The translations under genes and the position numbers were made by a program. A stretch of DNA of 64,000 bases from an uncultured Anaerococcus sp. (GTDB lineage: Bacteria; Bacillota; Clostridia; Tissierellales; Peptoniphilaceae), in contig URUJ01000003.1 of NCBI GenBank assembly GCA_900551095.1, positions 1 to 64,000 on the forward strand, given 5' to 3'. Under the pieces are notes generated by a model, which saw only the letters and a program-made list of their open reading frames with translations, did no database searches and was not told where the DNA came from. Within the stretch, counting starts at the first letter, position 1; every line of letters starts with the position of its first letter. Below, one piece after another: positions 53,912-61,529 of this stretch.

Positions 53912-55230
53912 TTTTCTTCCAATCTATTTACTAGAGTTTTAAACTCATCTCCCCTAATCTCATAGGATTTATACATATCCCATGATGCACTAGCAGGAGA
54001 GAGCAAAACCACATCTTTTTCTTCGCCTTTCTTGTAGGCAGTGTTGATTGCTTCTTTCATATCATCAACCAAAATATAGTTGACTTCATGTTTCTCACAC
54101 AGTTCTTTTAACTTATACTTGGTTTCTCCCATTAATACCATAAGTTTGCCATTTTTCTTAAAAGCCTTCACAAAGTCAGTATAATCAATGTGCTTATCAT
54201 AACCACCAGCTATTATAATTATTGGTCTATTAAAACTTTCTATAGCTTTCACTGAGCTATCGACATTTGTTCCCTTAGAATCATTATAAAAATCAATTCC
54301 TGAAAGAGTTCTCACATATTCAAGTCTGTGGGAAATTGACCTAAAAGTTTTAATTGCTTTTACTATATCTTCTAATGCAATCCCATATAAATAAGTAAGT
54401 AAAATCGCAGCCATAACATTTTCATAATTATGTCTACCTATTACAGATAAGTCTCTTACATCAAGGACTTCTCTATCTTTTATATCTTTATCTGTAAGAT
54501 AAATTATATTATCTTTTAGGTAAAGACCCTTGTTAACTTCATTTAAACTAGAAAATTCATAAATTTGAGCTTTAAAATCTTCCTTATGTTTCATGGTAAT
54601 TTCATCTTCGTGATTTATTACTAAAAAGTCGTTCTCATTTTGATTTGCTGCAAGTTTTAACTTGCTATCTATATAATCTTCAAATGATCCGTGCCAATCA
54701 ATGTGGTCTTCTTTTATGTTTAAAATCGCTCCGATATGTGGTTTATATTTCGATGTATCATGGAGTTGGAAAGAAGATAGCTCTTCTACAAAAACTCCCT
54801 TTTTTTCATACATTTGCCACAAGATGCCTTCGCCAATATTACCCACAGTATAGGCATTTTTCCCACATTCATTAATAATGTGGGCAACCATTGAGGTTGT
54901 GGATGTTTTACCATTTGTACCAGTAATTGCGATTTTTTCTTTATCAGCAAAAAGTCTTTCACTTGCTTCTATATCTGAAATAATTTCATTATCTTTTTCT
55001 AAAATCCTAACGACCTCATCACTTGGTTTTATACCTGGAGATTTTATTACAAAATCTACTTTCAAATCATTAATCTTAGAATCAGAAATAGGGCTATAGT
55101 TATAGCCCTCAAGTTCTTTAATATTTTTCTTATTTTTATCGTAGGTGTAAACATCATATCCAAGCTTATCTAAGGCTTTAACTGATGATATTCCTGTTAC
55201 CCCTAGTCCATAAACTAAAACTTTTTTCAT
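53902..55230 (-). CDS. murD: UDP-MurNAc-L-alanine:D-glutamate ligase
   Basis: Adds D-Glu to the stem peptide. I start at ATG 55230 (MKKVLVYGLGVTGISSVKAL), giving 442 residues; SD GGTGG is 7 bases upstream and the start overlaps the mraY stop (ATGA). The Rossmann domain is first, then the ATP loop ITGTNGKTSTTSM, the Mg-binding NIKEDHIDWHGSFEDY, and the C-terminal ligand domain with DSKGTNVDSSVKAIESF. Confidence 0.97.
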   Translation of the reverse strand: MKKVLVYGLGVTGISSVKALDKLGYDVYTYDKNKKNIKELEGYNYSPISDSKINDLKVDFVIKSPGIKPSDEVVRILEKDNEIISDIEASERLFADKEKIAITGTNGKTSTTSMVAHIINECGKNAYTVGNIGEGILWQMYEKKGVFVEELSSFQLHDTSKYKPHIGAILNIKEDHIDWHGSFEDYIDSKLKLAANQNENDFLVINHEDEITMKHKEDFKAQIYEFSSLNEVNKGLYLKDNIIYLTDKDIKDREVLDVRDLSVIGRHNYENVMAAILLTYLYGIALEDIVKAIKTFRSISHRLEYVRTLSGIDFYNDSKGTNVDSSVKAIESFNRPIIIIAGGYDKHIDYTDFVKAFKKNGKLMVLMGETKYKLKELCEKHEVNYILVDDMKEAINTAYKKGEEKDVVLLSPASASWDMYKSYEIRGDEFKTLVNRLEEKCE

Positions 55231-56180
55231 ATTAATGCCACCAAGGTTATTAAACATAGGATTGTGGATACAACCATAAATCCTGTTACAATTTTCTGTT
55301 CCTTATATCCTTTTAGTTCATAGTGATGGTGAATAGGTGTCATAAGGAATACTCGTTTCTTATTTCTGTGCCTATAAGAAGTTACCTGAATAATAACAGA
55401 TAAGGTCTCCATCACGTAAACTCCTCCAAATATCACAAGATAAATTGGAATCTTTAAGTTAATGGCTAGGGCGACTATAGCTCCACCTATTGCCATAGAT
55501 CCCGTATCTCCCATAAATACGCTTGCAGGATTTGAATTATAAATCAAAAATCCTAGAATTGCTCCAAGCATAATTATAGAAAATATTTTATTTGTACCTG
55601 TCTTTGCGATTATAGCAAGAGTTATAAATACTGGAATAGACACACTTACCAATAGTCCATCAAGTCCATCGGTTAGGTTTGTAGCATTTGTAGTTCCTAC
55701 AATTATGAAAACCATAAGCGGAATTCCTATTACAGATACAGGCAAGTAATAATTTGTAAATGGTATCAATAGTTTAGTTATAGATTCTTTGTCATTAATA
55801 AAAGCTAAGATTGTGATTAATCCTGCTAGAATAATTTGCAAAACCAATTTTTGTTTTGGATTAAGTCCTTCAGATTGGTGGAGGATGAGTTTTCTAAAGT
55901 CATCAATAAAACCAATCGCTCCATATCCTAGCATCGCAATAATTAGAATAAGAGTTTCTAAATTTTTTGGAAGTAGAATTATACTCATAACAAGGGCAAC
56001 CAGGATAAATATAATCCCACCCATTGTTGGTGTTCCTTCCTTGGCCATATGACTTTGTGGCCCAACTGTTCTTATATTTTGTCCAATTTTCTTTCTTTTG
56101 AGGATGGGAATTATGACTTTACCAAGTCCCATGCTCAAAAAAATACCAATTAATGCTATTAAATAAATATTATCCATCAT
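55227..56180 (-). CDS. mraY: Phospho-MurNAc-pentapeptide transferase
   Basis: MraY forms lipid I on the membrane. The 317 residues have about ten spans. The catalytic aspartates are in IGFIDDFRKL and NATNLTDGLDGLL, and the substrate loop MGDTGSMAIGGA and the HHHYELKGYKEQK segment are present. KEGTPTMGGIIF near the N-terminus is typical. It overlaps murD by 4 bases. Confidence 0.97.
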   Translation of the reverse strand: MMDNIYLIALIGIFLSMGLGKVIIPILKRKKIGQNIRTVGPQSHMAKEGTPTMGGIIFILVALVMSIILLPKNLETLILIIAMLGYGAIGFIDDFRKLILHQSEGLNPKQKLVLQIILAGLITILAFINDKESITKLLIPFTNYYLPVSVIGIPLMVFIIVGTTNATNLTDGLDGLLVSVSIPVFITLAIIAKTGTNKIFSIIMLGAILGFLIYNSNPASVFMGDTGSMAIGGAIVALAINLKIPIYLVIFGGVYVMETLSVIIQVTSYRHRNKKRVFLMTPIHHHYELKGYKEQKIVTGFMVVSTILCLITLVALI

Positions 56181-56195
56181 ACATCCTAACGGCAG

Positions 56196-56573
56196 TTAAT
56201 TATTTTTATCGTTTTTGTAAACCATGCCCAAATCTTCGATAGCGTATCTTTGAATCCTATTTAAATCAATAGCTTCATCAAGATTATTTTGTAGTCTATC
56301 CCTAGTAAGTTCATAGCTTACTATTTCTGCCTGTAGTCTATTATACTCAAATTTATCATTTGACAAATTGATTTTTTTTACTAATAGGTAAACAGCCATA
56401 GTCAAAATCATGGCAAAGCATAGAAAAGAAATAGTGTATTTGACTTTTCTATCTCTACTTCTAATCTTATCTATTTGGTATGACCTTGTGACTTTTGGCC
56501 TTTCCTTTACCTTAAGCCTCACACGGTTTCTATTATTATTTTTTACTAGTCTTTCTTCAAAACGCTCAGCCAT
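56196..56573 (-). CDS. ftsL: FtsL-like divisome protein
   Basis: 125 residues with a very basic cytoplasmic tail (about 1-45), one span (ISFLCFAMILTMAVYLLV, about 48-66) and a coiled coil (about 75-115) rich in Leu/Asn/Arg. FtsL is poorly conserved in sequence, so the call rests on this layout and on the position between rsmH and mraY, where Firmicutes carry ftsL. It starts 1 base after the rsmH stop. Confidence 0.8.
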   Translation of the reverse strand: MAERFEERLVKNNNRNRVRLKVKERPKVTRSYQIDKIRSRDRKVKYTISFLCFAMILTMAVYLLVKKINLSNDKFEYNRLQAEIVSYELTRDRLQNNLDEAIDLNRIQRYAIEDLGMVYKNDKNN

Positions 56574-56574
56574 A

Positions 56575-57504
56575 TCATATCCTTTGACATACTCTTAATT
56601 TCGCAGGTTTTGACCTGGAATTTTCTTTTAATTCATCAGATTTTGCTGTAATTGGTTTTTTGGTAATTATCTTTACCTTAGCCACATGGTTACAAACACA
56701 AACTGGTAGCTCTGGTGGACAAATACACCCTGTTGCCAGATCTTTAAATTTGTTTTTTACTATCCTATCTTCTAGAGAATGGAAAGTAATTACCTCAAGT
56801 CTTCCATCCTTATCAATAAAATCTATGATCGTATCAATAGCTTTTGATAAGACATCTAACTCTCTATTTACTTCAATTCTAAGGGCTTGAAATACTCTCT
56901 TTTCAGGATGAACTTCTGTAAATCTCGCAGATTTCATAACAATATTTCGGAGTTTGAAAGTGGTATTAATTCTTTCATTTGCACGAGCTTTTACAATATT
57001 TTTTGCTATGGCTTTAGAATACCTTTCTTCTCCATATTCAAAAAATATCCTAGTAAGCTCATCCTGAGAGTATTCATTGACAATTATCTCTGCTGTTAAC
57101 TCATTTTGCCTATTCATTCTCATATCAAGAGGTCCATCGTGCATATAGGAAAATCCACGTTCAGGATTATCTATCTGATATGAAGAGACGCCAATGTCCA
57201 TTAAAGCCCCATCTATTTTATTAAAACCTGCTTCCGATAAAACCTTGCCTATGTTTTCAAAGTTTGTATTGAAAAATACCTTATTGTCATAGTTCTTTAG
57301 GTTTTCAGAAGCCGCTTCAATGGCAGCTTTATCTTGGTCTACGCCTATTAATAGTCCCTTTGGTGAAAGTTTTTCTAAAATCATTTTAGAATGTCCTCCC
57401 TTGCCAAGAGTCAAATCAGCATAAATGCCGTCGGGCTTAATATTTAAATTTTCTACTACTTCTCTATAGAGAACTGGAGTATGTTCAAATTTCATATTAT
57501 TCAT
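56575..57504 (-). CDS. rsmH: 16S rRNA (cytosine-1402-N4)-methyltransferase
   Basis: RsmH (MraW) methylates the base of C1402, the same nucleotide whose ribose is modified by RsmI encoded at 15.1 kb. The 309 residues contain HTPVLYREVVENL, ADLTLGKGGHSKMIL (SAM loop), MDIGVSSYQIDNPERGFSY, FQALRIEVNRELD, and the C-terminal TKKPITAKSDELKENSRSKPAKLR. It overlaps mraZ by 8 bases; an internal ATG 9 bases later is an alternative start. Confidence 0.97.
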   Translation of the reverse strand: MNNMKFEHTPVLYREVVENLNIKPDGIYADLTLGKGGHSKMILEKLSPKGLLIGVDQDKAAIEAASENLKNYDNKVFFNTNFENIGKVLSEAGFNKIDGALMDIGVSSYQIDNPERGFSYMHDGPLDMRMNRQNELTAEIIVNEYSQDELTRIFFEYGEERYSKAIAKNIVKARANERINTTFKLRNIVMKSARFTEVHPEKRVFQALRIEVNRELDVLSKAIDTIIDFIDKDGRLEVITFHSLEDRIVKNKFKDLATGCICPPELPVCVCNHVAKVKIITKKPITAKSDELKENSRSKPAKLRVCQRI

Positions 57505-57910
57505 CCATTATATCGGATAAATTCACCTCAACTTCATTTATATATTCATCCCAAATTTGTTTATCCCATATTTCTATAATGGTATTATTGCCAATTATCA
57601 TGGCTTCATCTGAGATAGCGGCATAGTCCTTCAAAGATTTGTTAATCAAAATCCTCCCCTGTTTATCTAGGTTGACTTTGACAGTGGATGAGAAAAATAG
57701 TCTTTTTATCGCACGATTTTTCTTATTTTCATATACAAGTTGGTCAAGAGCGGCTGACCTTTTCTGAAATTCCTCTTCTGTATACACAAGAAGAGACTTT
57801 TCTGGTCCCTTTGTAAGGTAAAAATCTCCTGTAAGATCTCCCCTAAAGTCACTAGGTATCATTATTCTATTTTTACTATCCAATTTGTGGATATATTCAC
57901 CTAGAAACAT
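57497..57910 (-). CDS. mraZ: Transcriptional regulator MraZ
   Basis: First gene of the division/cell-wall cluster. The 137 residues start MFLGEYIHKLDSKNRIMIPS and contain two AbrB-like swapped-hairpin repeats, the second with KVNLDKQGRILINKSLKDYA. MraZ forms ring-shaped oligomers and represses its own operon by binding direct repeats. Three 10-bp repeats lie directly upstream of this start codon. Confidence 0.96.
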   Translation of the reverse strand: MFLGEYIHKLDSKNRIMIPSDFRGDLTGDFYLTKGPEKSLLVYTEEEFQKRSAALDQLVYENKKNRAIKRLFFSSTVKVNLDKQGRILINKSLKDYAAISDEAMIIGNNTIIEIWDKQIWDEYINEVEVNLSDIMDE

Positions 57911-57940
57911 CTTTTACCACCTTTTACCACATTCTTCCAC
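57911..57940 (-). promoter_or_regulatory. MraZ boxes: three 10-bp direct repeats
   Basis: On the minus strand GTGGAAGAAT, GTGGTAAAAG and GTGGTAAAAG follow without gaps, right up to the mraZ ATG. TGGN with a 10-bp period matches the known MraZ operator design (TGGGN-N5 repeats in E. coli). The last repeats include the SD AAAGGTGG. Confidence 0.75.
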
Positions 57941-57949
57941 TTCATCTTT

Positions 57950-57978
57950 ATTTTATCCTATTTAGCAGAAAAAAGCAA
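57950..57978 (-). promoter_or_regulatory. Promoter of the mraZ operon
   Basis: TTGCTT (57973-57978) and TAAAAT (57950-57955) with 17 bp spacing on the minus strand, just upstream of the MraZ boxes. Confidence 0.65.
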
Positions 57979-57980
57979 AC

Positions 57981-58007
57981 AAAAAAGACCGATTTTAAAA
58001 ACCGGTC
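57981..58007 (-). terminator. Terminator after lgt
   Basis: On the minus strand GACCG and CGGTC, extended by A/T pairs, are followed by TTTTTT, 12 bases after the lgt stop at 58019. Confidence 0.75.
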
Positions 58008-58018
58008 GATTTCATGGA

Positions 58019-58819
58019 TTATTTAAATTTTACTAACCTATCTTGTTTTTCCTTTTTCTTTTCTTTATAAAAATGTGGTGGGAGATTTTCTCTTTTAGCA
58101 TATATTATTAAAGCTATACCCACTATCATAAATACTATTGAAACTAGCTGGGCGGTTCTAAGACCAAATACATATAGTGAATCTGTCCTTAATCCTTCGA
58201 CAAAAAACCTCAACACACCATAAGCTAAGAAATAAATTCCCGTTTGAAAACCCTTGATTGGATTTTTCTTCCTGTAGATAACTAGGAATAAAAATATCAA
58301 AAAATCTCCAAGAGATTCATAAAGAAATGTCGGATGGACCTTTACTCCATCTATGATTATCCCCCACGGAAGATTTGTCTCGTAGCCATGAGCCTCAGCA
58401 TTTGTAAAATTCCCCCAACGTCCAACAGCTTGGGCAAAGGCAAGAGATGGGGTCATGATATCTGTTAAATCAAGCATAGGTATATCTCTTCTTTTTCCGA
58501 AAAAATATAGAGCTATAAGTCCAAAAATTATACCACCGTGGATAGCAAGACCTCCTCCTCTTATATCAATGATTTCATTAAGATGCGAACCATAATAATC
58601 CCACTCAAAGATCACATACCAAATTCTTGCACCGATTACACCAATTGGTAGGATGGCAAAGAGGATATCATCGACGATATCAGCCTTATATCCCCTTCTT
58701 TCAAATTCTTTTTTCGCAAATATAGCAGCAACTAATATCCCTGCTACAATAATTACCCCGTACCAATAAACATCAAGTCCAAAGATAGAAAAGGCAACCC
58801 TGTCTATATCAAATTCCAT
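58019..58819 (-). CDS. lgt: Prolipoprotein diacylglyceryl transferase
   Basis: Lgt adds diacylglycerol to the lipobox cysteine of prelipoproteins, such as the lipoprotein encoded at 31 kb. I start at ATG 58819 (MEFDIDRVAFSIFGLDVYWY), 266 residues, with SD GAGGACTAGG overlapping the yebC stop; the longer frame runs into yebC. Seven spans; the signature GRWGNFTNAEAHG and LRFFVEGLRTDSL are present, as is GGGLAIHGGIIFG. Confidence 0.96.
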   Translation of the reverse strand: MEFDIDRVAFSIFGLDVYWYGVIIVAGILVAAIFAKKEFERRGYKADIVDDILFAILPIGVIGARIWYVIFEWDYYGSHLNEIIDIRGGGLAIHGGIIFGLIALYFFGKRRDIPMLDLTDIMTPSLAFAQAVGRWGNFTNAEAHGYETNLPWGIIIDGVKVHPTFLYESLGDFLIFLFLVIYRKKNPIKGFQTGIYFLAYGVLRFFVEGLRTDSLYVFGLRTAQLVSIVFMIVGIALIIYAKRENLPPHFYKEKKKEKQDRLVKFK

Positions 58820-58820
58820 C

Positions 58821-59552
58821 CTAGTCCTCGCTTGGAGTATCCCAGTTGTTATACACTTCTTGAACGTCATCGTTATCTTCAAGGGCGTCTATAAGTTTGT
58901 ATAGTTTTTCATGGTGGTCGCTATCTACTTCAATTTCATTTGCTATATAAGAAATATTAGCTCTTTCGATTTCATAGCCCATTTCTCTAAGATTATCCAC
59001 AGCATCATTAAAATCATTTACCTCTGTTAGAGCTTCGTAGTAACCTTCTTCGAGGTCTTCCACATCACTAGCTCCTGCTTCAAGAGCATCCATCATGAAG
59101 TCATCTAGATCTTTTCCTTCACCTTTTACGATGATTTCTCCCTTTTTCTCAAATAAAAACATTACAGATCCGTCAGTACCTAAATTTCCACCAAATTTAT
59201 CAAAAATATGTCTAACATCAGGTGCAGTCCTATTTTTATTGTCAGTTAAGCAATCAACTATAAATGCAACTCCACCTGGGCCGTAACCTTCGTATATTAC
59301 TCTTTCAAAATTATCTCCACCTGCATCTCCGCTTGCTTTTTTGATAGCTCTATCTATATTATCATTTGGCATATTGTCAGCTTTTGCCATCTCTATTGCG
59401 GTTTTAAGACTGGCATTATATTCAGGATCAAGTCCGCCTTCCCTAGCTGCTACTGTAATATTTCTAGCGTGTTTGGTAAAAATCTTACCTTTTTTAGCAT
59501 CTTCCTTACCTTTTTTATTTTTAATTGTACTCCACTTATTATGTCCAGACAT
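58821..59552 (-). CDS. YebC/PmpR-family protein
   Basis: 243 residues beginning MSGHNKWSTIKNKKGKEDAK, the universal start of this family, then KHARNITVAAREGG and YEGYGPGGVAFIVDCLTDNKNRT. Members are described as transcription regulators and more recently as factors easing ribosome stalling at polyproline. It lies between yigZ and lgt with 1-3 base gaps, so all four genes from hflX onward form one transcript. Confidence 0.95.
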   Translation of the reverse strand: MSGHNKWSTIKNKKGKEDAKKGKIFTKHARNITVAAREGGLDPEYNASLKTAIEMAKADNMPNDNIDRAIKKASGDAGGDNFERVIYEGYGPGGVAFIVDCLTDNKNRTAPDVRHIFDKFGGNLGTDGSVMFLFEKKGEIIVKGEGKDLDDFMMDALEAGASDVEDLEEGYYEALTEVNDFNDAVDNLREMGYEIERANISYIANEIEVDSDHHEKLYKLIDALEDNDDVQEVYNNWDTPSED

Positions 59553-59555
59553 TTT

Positions 59556-60200
59556 CTAACTCCTCATTTCATAGAGCATTAGCTCTTCTTTTTTATTAAT
59601 TTTTATATTTGCACTTGTCATATTGACTAGGTCTTCATAAAATTTATCAAACTTATCTCTTCTTACATAGATTTCAAAAGAAACTTCATCTGTATAGGAT
59701 TTATTGATAACTTGATACTTTTCTTCATTTAGATAGTTTTCTATTTGACCTAAAATATTATAAGACAAGATTAATTCTACTCTCAAATAGTCTCTTTTGT
59801 AAAGGGCATTTGGTCCAACTGTATCAGCTACTCCCTTGGTATAGGAACGTATAAGACCACCTTTGCCTAAAAGTTTCCCGCCAAAATACCTTGTTACAAC
59901 AACAGCCACATTAGTAACTTCTTCCTTTTCTAAAACCGATAGCATCGGCAGGCCCGCAGAACCTTGAGGCTCTCCATCATCGTTGTACCTTTTAATTTCT
60001 GGTTTTTCGTTAATTATATAGGCGGTGCAATTATGGTTCGCATCCTTATATTTTTCCCTAATTTCATCTATAAAAGTTAGGGCCTCTTCTTCACTTTCAA
60101 CGTGCTTTGCTGTTGTGATAAAAACTGATTTATCAACTTCAAATTCTGATACTTCTGTTCCCTTTATTGTCTTATAATCATTAGGAGATGTAGGATTCAT
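59556..60200 (-). CDS. YigZ/IMPACT-family protein
   Basis: 214 residues. The UPF0029 N-terminal domain is clear in EVDKSVFITTAKHVESEEEA, YNDDGEPQGSAGLPMLSVLE and VVVTRYFGGKLLGKGGLIRSY. The C-terminal DUF1949 domain follows. The bacterial role is uncertain; the eukaryotic relative IMPACT acts on Gcn1 in translation stress. It overlaps hflX by 20 bases. Confidence 0.93.
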   Translation of the reverse strand: MNPTSPNDYKTIKGTEVSEFEVDKSVFITTAKHVESEEEALTFIDEIREKYKDANHNCTAYIINEKPEIKRYNDDGEPQGSAGLPMLSVLEKEEVTNVAVVVTRYFGGKLLGKGGLIRSYTKGVADTVGPNALYKRDYLRVELILSYNILGQIENYLNEEKYQVINKSYTDEVSFEIYVRRDKFDKFYEDLVNMTSANIKINKKEELMLYEMRS

Positions 60201-61413
60201 ACTTATAAAAATCCCCCTTGCTTATTTCTAGCTTGATGATTGTACCATTCTCATCGTAGTTTGTTTCTAAGATATCATAATTTGTCATAAAATAATCAAG
60301 TACTCTACCTTTTTCAAAAGGAATGTGCATTACTACTTCTCTGTATTCAGATTTTATTACCTTGACTATCTCATCTCTCAATCGTTGAAGATCGCAATCA
60401 TCCTTAGCTGAAATGAAAATTCTTTCATAATCTCTTTTATATAAAGAAGCCGCAGTAGAATCTTCTACCTTATCCATCTTATTAAAAACATAAATAATTT
60501 CCTTATCATCCATCTCTATTTCATCTAAAGACTTATCAATGGTTGATATTTGCCCTTCGATATTATTACTAGCATCAATTACGATTAGAAGCATATCAGC
60601 AAACTTAATTTCTTCTAATGTTGTAAGGAATGAATCATTTAATTCTTTAGAAAGATTGTCTATAAAACCAACAGTATCTGTTAGAGTGACTTTTGTGTTA
60701 GAAAAATCAAGCCTTCTCGTAGATGTATCAAGAGTTGCAAAAAGCAAATCATCAGAATAAACATATTTTTCTGTGCCAAATAACTTCATCATCCCATTTA
60801 AAATAGTAGACTTTCCTGCATTAGTATAGCCGACTAGAGAAATATTGTAGATATTATCTCTGGATTTTCGGTTTATTCTTTTGGTTTTTTCTATGTCTTT
60901 AAGGGCTTTTTCTAAGCTTCTTATATCTCTTTCTATAGCTCTCCTATCAGTCTCAAGCATGGTCTCCCCAGGTCCTCTAGTACCGATTCCACCAGCTTGT
61001 CGAGATAAATAGGCAAACCACTTATTAATCCTAGGAAGTTGATATTTTAATTGAGCAAGCTTTATCTTAAGTCTTGCTTCTTTCGTATGGGCTCTTTGGG
61101 CAAAAATATCCAAAATTAAAGATGTCCAGTCAACAACCTTAAGCTTTAGTTCTTCCTCAAGGTTATAAAGTTGGCTAGCCGATAATTCTACATCAAATAT
61201 AATAGTCTTAACTTCTAATTTTTCTGCCAAATCCCTGATTTCTTCTAATTTTCCCTTGCCGATGTAATACCTGGGATTAACCTTACTTACAACCTGACTT
61301 ACAAAGGCAACTGACTTGCCTCCTGCAGTATTTATAAGAGATTCTAATTCATATATTTTTATTTCTTCATCATCATCCTTATCAAGGACGTTGACTTGTA
61401 TAACTTCTTGCAT
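60181..61413 (-). CDS. hflX: Ribosome-associated GTPase HflX
   Basis: HflX splits stalled ribosomes under heat or antibiotic stress. I start at ATG 61413 (MQEVIQVNVLDKDDDEEI), 410 residues, with SD AAAGGA. The N-terminal domain has RYYIGKGKLEEI and DVELSASQLYNLEEEL. The HflX linker reads GGIGTRGPGETMLETDRR. G1 is GYTNAGKST, G3 DTVGFI, G4 NKMD. A TATAAT upstream on the minus strand may be its -10. Confidence 0.96.
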   Translation of the reverse strand: MQEVIQVNVLDKDDDEEIKIYELESLINTAGGKSVAFVSQVVSKVNPRYYIGKGKLEEIRDLAEKLEVKTIIFDVELSASQLYNLEEELKLKVVDWTSLILDIFAQRAHTKEARLKIKLAQLKYQLPRINKWFAYLSRQAGGIGTRGPGETMLETDRRAIERDIRSLEKALKDIEKTKRINRKSRDNIYNISLVGYTNAGKSTILNGMMKLFGTEKYVYSDDLLFATLDTSTRRLDFSNTKVTLTDTVGFIDNLSKELNDSFLTTLEEIKFADMLLIVIDASNNIEGQISTIDKSLDEIEMDDKEIIYVFNKMDKVEDSTAASLYKRDYERIFISAKDDCDLQRLRDEIVKVIKSEYREVVMHIPFEKGRVLDYFMTNYDILETNYDENGTIIKLEISKGDFYKYESYIS

Positions 61414-61529
61414 AAAAATCCTTTCCATTTCATTATACTTTTATCTAAAATTTAATAAAGGATGGAAGTTACCAGCAAAAAATGATAAAATAGAAGTAAG
61501 TAAAAAAAATTAAAACAAACGGAGGCCAC

